A DNA stretch of 64,000 nt. It comes from Terfezia claveryi. Its lineage: Eukaryota; Ascomycota; Pezizomycetes; Pezizales; Pezizaceae. The translations under genes and the position numbers were made by a program. The stretch is from NCBI GenBank assembly GCA_015179025.1, contig WHUX01000031.1, forward strand, positions 124,001 through 188,000. Direction: 5' to 3'. A model generated the notes under the pieces. It was not told the origin of the DNA. It was given only the letters and a program-made list of their open reading frames with translations, and did not search any database. This document shows positions 58,636 through 64,000 of this stretch, in pieces; the first letter of the stretch is position 1; each line of letters starts with the position of its first letter.

Positions 58636-59794
58636 TGATAGAACAAGAATTGATACCGGAACCAAGGACTCCATGGAGGGGAATGTGGATAGGTTATTTG
58701 TTTATCCTTTCCACTTGTGATGGTTGTAAATATATAAAGGGGGGATGATGATAGCCATTACCCTGAGTTATATGTTCTTGTGTATGATATCAGTGGTAAT
58801 ACCACTATAACCTCTGAGCCGATGACCATCGCTGTATAGTACTTCAACCATCTTTCGTATTGGGGCGAAACCAGTAGTCTCTATAAATCATAATACAATT
58901 TCATTTGGAGTTTGACCAAACACAGTGATTAAAGGAGACACGACGGGACATAAGCCTGTGTAAGACGGGGGGGGGGGGGACATCTCGATTTTGGAGGAAT
59001 AAACGTTTTCACGTCTATATGAGGAGATCACATTGTGACCATGCGATTTACTCTTGGAACGGAAATGAAAGGCAAAGGGAGAGGAATCCAGGGTAATCAT
59101 ACCGACATTTATTCAGCCATGTTAGTTGTTCCCTGGGGGGGGGGGGGATGTGGTTGGAGAGTTAAGTGGGTTGGGTTGTTGGGTAATTTTTGGTTATGAG
59201 GTTTTTTTTTTTTTCCCCTATTTTGCTTGCTCTATTGAACAACTATTTTAACTACCCCCTTTCTTCCTTTTCTCTTTTTTTTTTTTTTTTTTTGTATGCA
59301 GGAGAGAGCGGCCAAGACAACCACAATCTCTCATATATCTTTTTTTTTTTTTTTTCTAACTCTTTTTTTACCTTGGAATGAATATACAAAGACGTCTACG
59401 TAGAATAAATACCCACTCAACGAAAAAAAACGTCTCCCTCCGCCCCCCCCCCAAAAAAAAATAAATAAATAGCGAAAACCACCCCTATGTAAAATAAGAC
59501 ATGGAAAACTCAATTGAAAAAATATCCAATTCAAGCGAAGTGGCAAAGCCTCACTTTAAATACTTCTACATTATTTCTTGGGAATGATATGGTATGGCTG
59601 ATCTTTACTATTTCTTGAGAAATGGGTTAGTATCGGGGTAAAGGAGGAACAAGGATGGCACGTTACTGTAGCTTATAGCCCAATAAAGGAATCTTTGATA
59701 AAACGAACCAACACAAGAGAACCTCAATAAAGGAAACCCAATCCCCCACAAGTCACAGCCAAATTGAGACGTCTGGATATTTCCTCCTCTCAGG
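58636..59794. other. Spacer between convergent genes
   Basis: Rich in homopolymers: G runs at 58969 and 59135, T runs at 59202, 59277 and 59339, and C/A runs at 59442. Convergent neighbours imply both 3' ends lie here. No gene. Confidence 0.5.
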
Positions 59795-60625
59795 TCAGGC
59801 CCATTGGATCTTAACAGTTAGGAGACCCTCTATAACCTCCATCCCCGATAAGATGCTGCGCTCCCACGGAGCTGCAACTCTTGCCACGAGCGTGAGTTCG
59901 CCCTGGTCAAAGAAGGGGTATGAGATCGTGAGGTCGATACCAAACCCCCAATCACGGGCAAAAGCTAGCATGTGGTACGTAATGGAGGTTTCATATTCCC
60001 TGGTAACTGTTGCTTTGATGGTGACAATTCCCACTATAAGTGGATACAGCGGAGGTTCTGGGTGTGGGCTAATAATGGAGATGGTTGACATCGTGGCCCT
60101 GCTTGTTGGCATTGCCTTCATGGGGTAACTGTGGGGGCTGCTGTGGCATGGGAGGGGGCGGTCGGGTCCATATATACCGAAGCCCTCCCACCAGCCCAGT
60201 GGGTGGATGATTCGGCCTGTATCATCTTCGTAAAGGATATCAACCAGGCCGGGGTCGATATCCTCAGAGTTGATTTCCCGAAACTTGATGACAAGCTCCC
60301 CCATGAGTGGAGCAGAAGGTGGAAGGACAGGGGCTCCAGGCGCTAGCTCGGTTCCAGTATCCTTGTTAGGAGCGGATGCTCCATTGGCCGTATTGTCCAA
60401 CACAATTTCCTCCTCCAAGTGGACTCTTGAACCTGCGTTGTTGACAACTGGGCGGACCTTCTTCCTGTGGCTCTCAACCCAATCGGTCCAACTTCTCCTC
60501 GCGGTTTCCCACCCTTCCCTCCCTTTGTGCCAGTGCTTCCTGGCTTTCTTCTTTACGTTTGCCATCACCTCCTCGATCTGGAGGCCAACTATTAGATTCG
60601 AGACTGTGGCTATGCATACCAGCAT
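59795..60625 (-). CDS. Hypothetical protein of 276 aa, single exon
   Basis: ATG at 60625 gives a hydrophobic start (MLVCIATVSNLIVGLQIEEV). An internal Met at residue 21 begins MANVKKKARKHWHKGREGW and is an alternative start. A very basic, Trp-rich N-terminal helix is followed by an acidic linker, then VIKFREINSEDIDPG, a GWWEGFGIYGP loop and a strand-rich C-terminal half (LYPLIVGIVTIKATVTREYE, TLVARVAAPW). The composition and uninterrupted frame support a real gene. No family recognised, so no function proposed. Confidence 0.5.
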   Translation of the reverse strand: MLVCIATVSNLIVGLQIEEVMANVKKKARKHWHKGREGWETARRSWTDWVESHRKKVRPVVNNAGSRVHLEEEIVLDNTANGASAPNKDTGTELAPGAPVLPPSAPLMGELVIKFREINSEDIDPGLVDILYEDDTGRIIHPLGWWEGFGIYGPDRPLPCHSSPHSYPMKAMPTSRATMSTISIISPHPEPPLYPLIVGIVTIKATVTREYETSITYHMLAFARDWGFGIDLTISYPFFDQGELTLVARVAAPWERSILSGMEVIEGLLTVKIQWA

Positions 60626-61510
60626 GAGGTTGCATGTCGCTCTAGCCTAGTTTGGATATAGAGTTCGGTGGAGTCTTTGGCACGTGACTAGGTGTCATCG
60701 TAGGGTTAATATTCATGTCATGAGCTTAGCTAGACTTAGAGAATACATGCTTTTCATACGCACTGAAGACCTATCTACATCAAGTATGAACTGGCGTCCG
60801 CTACATATCTGTATAGGCCATGGAAAGAAGACGCGGAGATAGGCAAGACACGTATTAAGGGGGACATGGAGATAGAAAGAAAAGACATGGAAATAAGCAA
60901 AGAGACCGTAACGGTACCGCAATGACTGACCTGTTTCCAAAAAAAAGGAGGAAAAAAAAAAACGGTGTCCAGAGTATGTTGTGTTGAAAAGGTATTGCTA
61001 TGTTGCAATGAAGAAAATATTTACGGACTACAGTTAGTGGACATAAGTCTTGGTAAATCGCCAAAACACACCAAAAGTGCCCTTCGTAGACACCTGCATA
61101 ATAACACTCACCTTGTTGAATTTTCGAGCGGCTTTTTGGATAGAGTTTGAGCTTGATATGAAGTTTTTATATCCAAATTTATAGGCCTATAGAAGTTCTT
61201 CAGCTGCCCTGGTAATTTTTTGAAGTCCTCGCAAACTGAAAAGTTATGAAAACGCGCTATTCCGCATACGGTTTAGCGCTATTTCTACGATTTTGGAATT
61301 GGCTTTAGTTCTGCAGACTGCTGTGCCTGCCCAAGACGTTTAACCGCTGTAAAAATCAGAGGAAAGACCGTGTGCTTTTCTCTTAAATCTACAATTTTTT
61401 TTTTTTTTTTTTATGATTTGCCGGGCTCAGTTTTTAACATTTTTCACTGGATTCCGCAACGTACCAGACCATATATACAGCATTATCTCACCAAACCACC
61501 TCGAAACACC
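60626..61510. other. Intergenic
   Basis: Upstream side of the 276-aa gene. A T run lies at 61387-61412. No gene found. Confidence 0.5.
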
Positions 61511-61514
61511 CCAT

Positions 61515-61692
61515 ATCACTGTGCAAATAAGCCTAGATACGTGCAAATAGCAGAAATTACCATGTAGATAAATCTAGATATCAGCATGCAAATAAGCCTA
61601 GAAATTATCATACAAATTAACCTAGATATCAGCATGCAAATAAGCCTAGAACTCATGATGAGAATCAATCTAGAAAACATCGTGCAATTCAA
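61515..61692 (+). repeat. 24-bp tandem repeat
   Basis: About seven diverged copies of CATGCAAATAAGCCTAGA plus a variable AATTAT/TATCAG/ACTCAT end. Non-coding. Confidence 0.8.
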
Positions 61693-62477
61693 CAACCAGC
61701 TCCCGCTGTCTTCACCGTCTGGTACTAACTTTAATCAATAGTGAAACAGATGATATTGCCAGTTGCAGTTAGAGAGGATTTTACATATTGAGATTGAGCA
61801 TTATGGAAACATGCTAATGGGTATCTACTTATTATATCTGTGTATACCACCCCAAATATGGAGCTGCGTAGCGTTACATGGAGTCTAGTACAGAGTGCCA
61901 GCGCTGAACAGATGCGCACAGTGCGGGTATTGCATGTGACTATTAATTTTTTCTACTAAAAATATTTTTAATTGTACATGGGCCAAGGATTTTGCGAGCG
62001 TAGGGATAATTTACGGGAGATGTGGATTTGAAGGCTTGCTATTAGAGAATAATGACAGAGCTGAGCGAGCTTTTATATACACGGAAGTGAGCATAAAATA
62101 AAAAATAAAAAAATTATATACACGGAAGTCGCATGAAGCAGGGATCTGAAGTTTGGCCAGACGCAAGAAAAATGGATTCCCCAACTCCGAGCTACAGTAG
62201 ACCGCATCTAGGTATCCGGACATCCCCGTCATGACCGCAGTCAGAGACTTAAAAAAAAAGAAAAAGGTATCCGGACCTGGTAACTCGGGTGTGTGAATAG
62301 ACCGACCGATTTGGATAGAAGGGGAGCGGAAAGCGGAAGAAAACTGGAACGTCTCGGAGGAGTCCTAGTCCAGGACGTTAATCTGTATTTTATTTTTTTC
62401 CTTTTCTTTCCCTCTCCTCTCTGTTTCATTTTTTCATTTCTGTATATAGGCGCCCGTCAGGCAGATTAACCCTGCAA
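61693..62477. other. Intergenic, nothing firm
   Basis: Contains a short direct repeat of TTATATACACGGAAGT at about 62071 and 62114. No gene. Confidence 0.5.
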
Positions 62478-62547
62478 TGCTCAAACTCCACCCGGGATTC
62501 CGGGTGGCTCATCATGTCCTCACTCTGTAAGTAATGAGTGTTAAAAA
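62478..62547 (+). mobile_element. Tail-module fragment
   Basis: CTCCACCCGGGATTCCGGG, TGGCTCATCATGTCC and GTAAGTAATGAGTGTT: a diverged copy of the retroposon tail, with a short A run. Confidence 0.55.
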
Positions 62548-62789
62548 TTGGCGCAGTCACGTGTGTCGGACCCACGTGGGGTCACCTAGCTCTACAAACA
62601 GAGAAAAAAAACCTTAGATTCAGAGAACATAACGAAAAAACTACCAATCAAAAAATCACCTCCGCAATATGTCCACACATTCTCACACCATTCTTCATGC
62701 GGGCCGCTCACTTCCTGGCTTCTCCCTCTTCCATCCGTGGAAGAGCCGTGTTCTGGACCACACAACGGATCTTGTGCCCTCCCGATCTC

Positions 62790-63990
62790 AGATGTCCCGG
62801 GTCACTTTGGTGCGCTGTCTGTCAGCATATGTCTCAGGCACTTTATCGCCCTGTTCTTCACACCAGATGCTTCTGTCTTGGGTGAATGGAAAAATCTCGC
62901 GTACGCAAGCTGGTGTCACAATATTAGGCTTTAGCATCCGTTTCCCAATCCAAGCTACCACTCTAGAGCTTTTGTCCCCCACCTGATTCCCCGCTCCTCC
63001 GGAGCGCCCCTTCACCCACATCAGGGTTTTTGGTTCCCCTTTGGTCTTTCCTACACCAGCTCATACCTGGACCTCGGGGGGGCGGCATCATCTCCGTCTT
63101 CCGCATGATCACTGCTTGTCTATCCAACGCTACCGTATTATTAGTTTGCCACGCCATGGTGACCCCAGAGTCCATTACGTCACATGTTCCCTTGTTCTCC
63201 GATGTTGTAGCTGCTGCTGTTATACCCTTATATTCCCACACTATGCATTTCATCGCTCGGCTGTTCCACTCTGGGTGCTTCGGCCCCGGGTAGACACTAG
63301 AGGCTTCACGGATTCCTGCCGGTGTTGTTATATCAAGTCGCAACACCTGCTTCCCCATCTATTCTCCCGCCCTCGTTGGCTTGTGCTACTTCCTTCCCTG
63401 GCACCCAAGCGTGCCCTTTCACCCACATTAGGGTCTTTTCGCCCTTGGTTATCTGCTACGGGCCTGGTTCCCCGATTCATGACTTTCGATCTGCGTGTTC
63501 GGGGTCTGCCGTTCCTTTTTGAGGTAACTCACTCGTATTCAAACTATTGGTTCATGACGAGGGAGCGCATCCCGGAGTAGGTACCCTACGGCATTGTCCA
63601 ACCCCTGGGCTGCTGGGCCGTTCCCTGCCCCGTATGTACGTACAAGACCAGACACTCTCCGAGTCAATATATATAAAGGAAAGAATAGGGAAGGACCTGC
63701 GCTCACAAACTTCCACACCTTCTCAGCATTCTTGACGTTCCCGTCTCCGACCCAAAAGCACTCCATCAGACGCGCCTCATTTTGTACCTTACAGCATAAG
63801 CAAGATGGGATTTAGTGCAGAAATGCCCGCTGGGGTCCCCGACCTGTCGTCAGGTATGTTACGCCTCTTATCGCCTCTTTGCTCCACCCCCGGTGCTTCG
63901 GTTCTGAAGGCTTGACGTAGCTCAGCTAGTATGACGATGTCAGGCTTGAGCATCGGCTTTTCTATCCTTTGCAACCCGCCTCTTCATTGC
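62790..63990 (-). mobile_element. LINE RNase H region, repeated about three times
   Basis: Minus-strand frames, read right to left, repeat a common order. LQRIEKPMLKPDIVILAELR is followed further on by a KGHAWVPGKEVAQANEGG stretch, a YPGPKHPEWNSRA stretch with DITTPAGIRE, a VKGRSGGAGNQVGDKSS stretch, and AWIGKRMLKPNIVTPACVRE. The KGH...GNE-like text is the handle region of a LINE RNase H. Shared DNA strings (CACCCACATNAGGGT in two modules, NTGCTTCGG in two) confirm a degenerate duplication of about 450 bp. It may continue beyond the window end. Confidence 0.5.
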
Positions 63991-64000
63991 GTTAAACTAC

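Noticed and set aside
59190..59381. Hydrophobic poly-Phe ORF
   Set aside because: Produced by T homopolymers.
63041..63580. 179-codon plus-strand ORF
   Set aside because: Antisense to the LINE RNase H repeats; no domain on the plus strand.

Overview
This window looks like nuclear DNA of a filamentous ascomycete (Pezizomycotina). The support is short introns (51-69 nt) with GTAAGT/GTATGT-type donors and CTAAC/CTAAT branch sites, a fungal HNH_2-type nuclease family, a hemerythrin-like gene, two intron-bearing tRNA-Ser(AGA) genes, and Copia, Gypsy, LINE, SINE and inverted-repeat DNA transposons. I cannot name the species. Host genes are sparse (about one per 7-10 kb) and most of the rest is transposon debris with many C-to-T/G-to-A type stops.

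Layout. 1-12.2 kb: an SRR1-like three-exon gene (minus, 1883-3504), one full-length SINE (4305-4554), a partial two-exon gene (minus, 5529-6002), a dead small secreted protein gene (about 8970-9260) and an intact hemerythrin-like gene (10065-11024). 12.2-20.95 kb: a nest of mobile elements. The outer element is a foldback/Mutator-like element of about 2.9 kb (12214-20944) with 9-bp target duplications and arms of about 0.8 kb packed with a 27-bp tandem repeat. A 5.8-kb defective Copia element sits in its left arm, a PIF/Harbinger-like relic in its centre and a SINE in its right arm. 21-31 kb: two tRNA-Ser(AGA) genes in opposite orientation, a GC-rich non-LTR relic, a minus-strand SINE and scattered dead ORFs. 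31.8-40.2 kb: a two-exon serine-rich gene (minus), a small three-exon gene encoding a membrane-anchored protein (plus) and a decayed membrane-protein gene (plus). 41.8-54.8 kb: a repeat thicket holding three copies of an HNH nuclease gene. Copy 2 appears intact; copies 1 and 3 are dead. LINE and SINE pieces lie between them. 55-64 kb: a Gypsy integrase relic, two unrecognised long-ORF genes (plus, ending 58635; minus, 59795-60625), a 24-bp tandem repeat and a LINE RNase H region repeated about three times on the minus strand.

The host genes share no evident pathway. The coherent story is the mobile DNA: a shared 3' tail module ends SINEs and at least one non-LTR relic at ten or more sites, and a SINE landed in an intron of one HNH copy. 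Joined exon models were derived by hand from reading frame and splice signals. Functional names rest on motif recognition, not on database searches.
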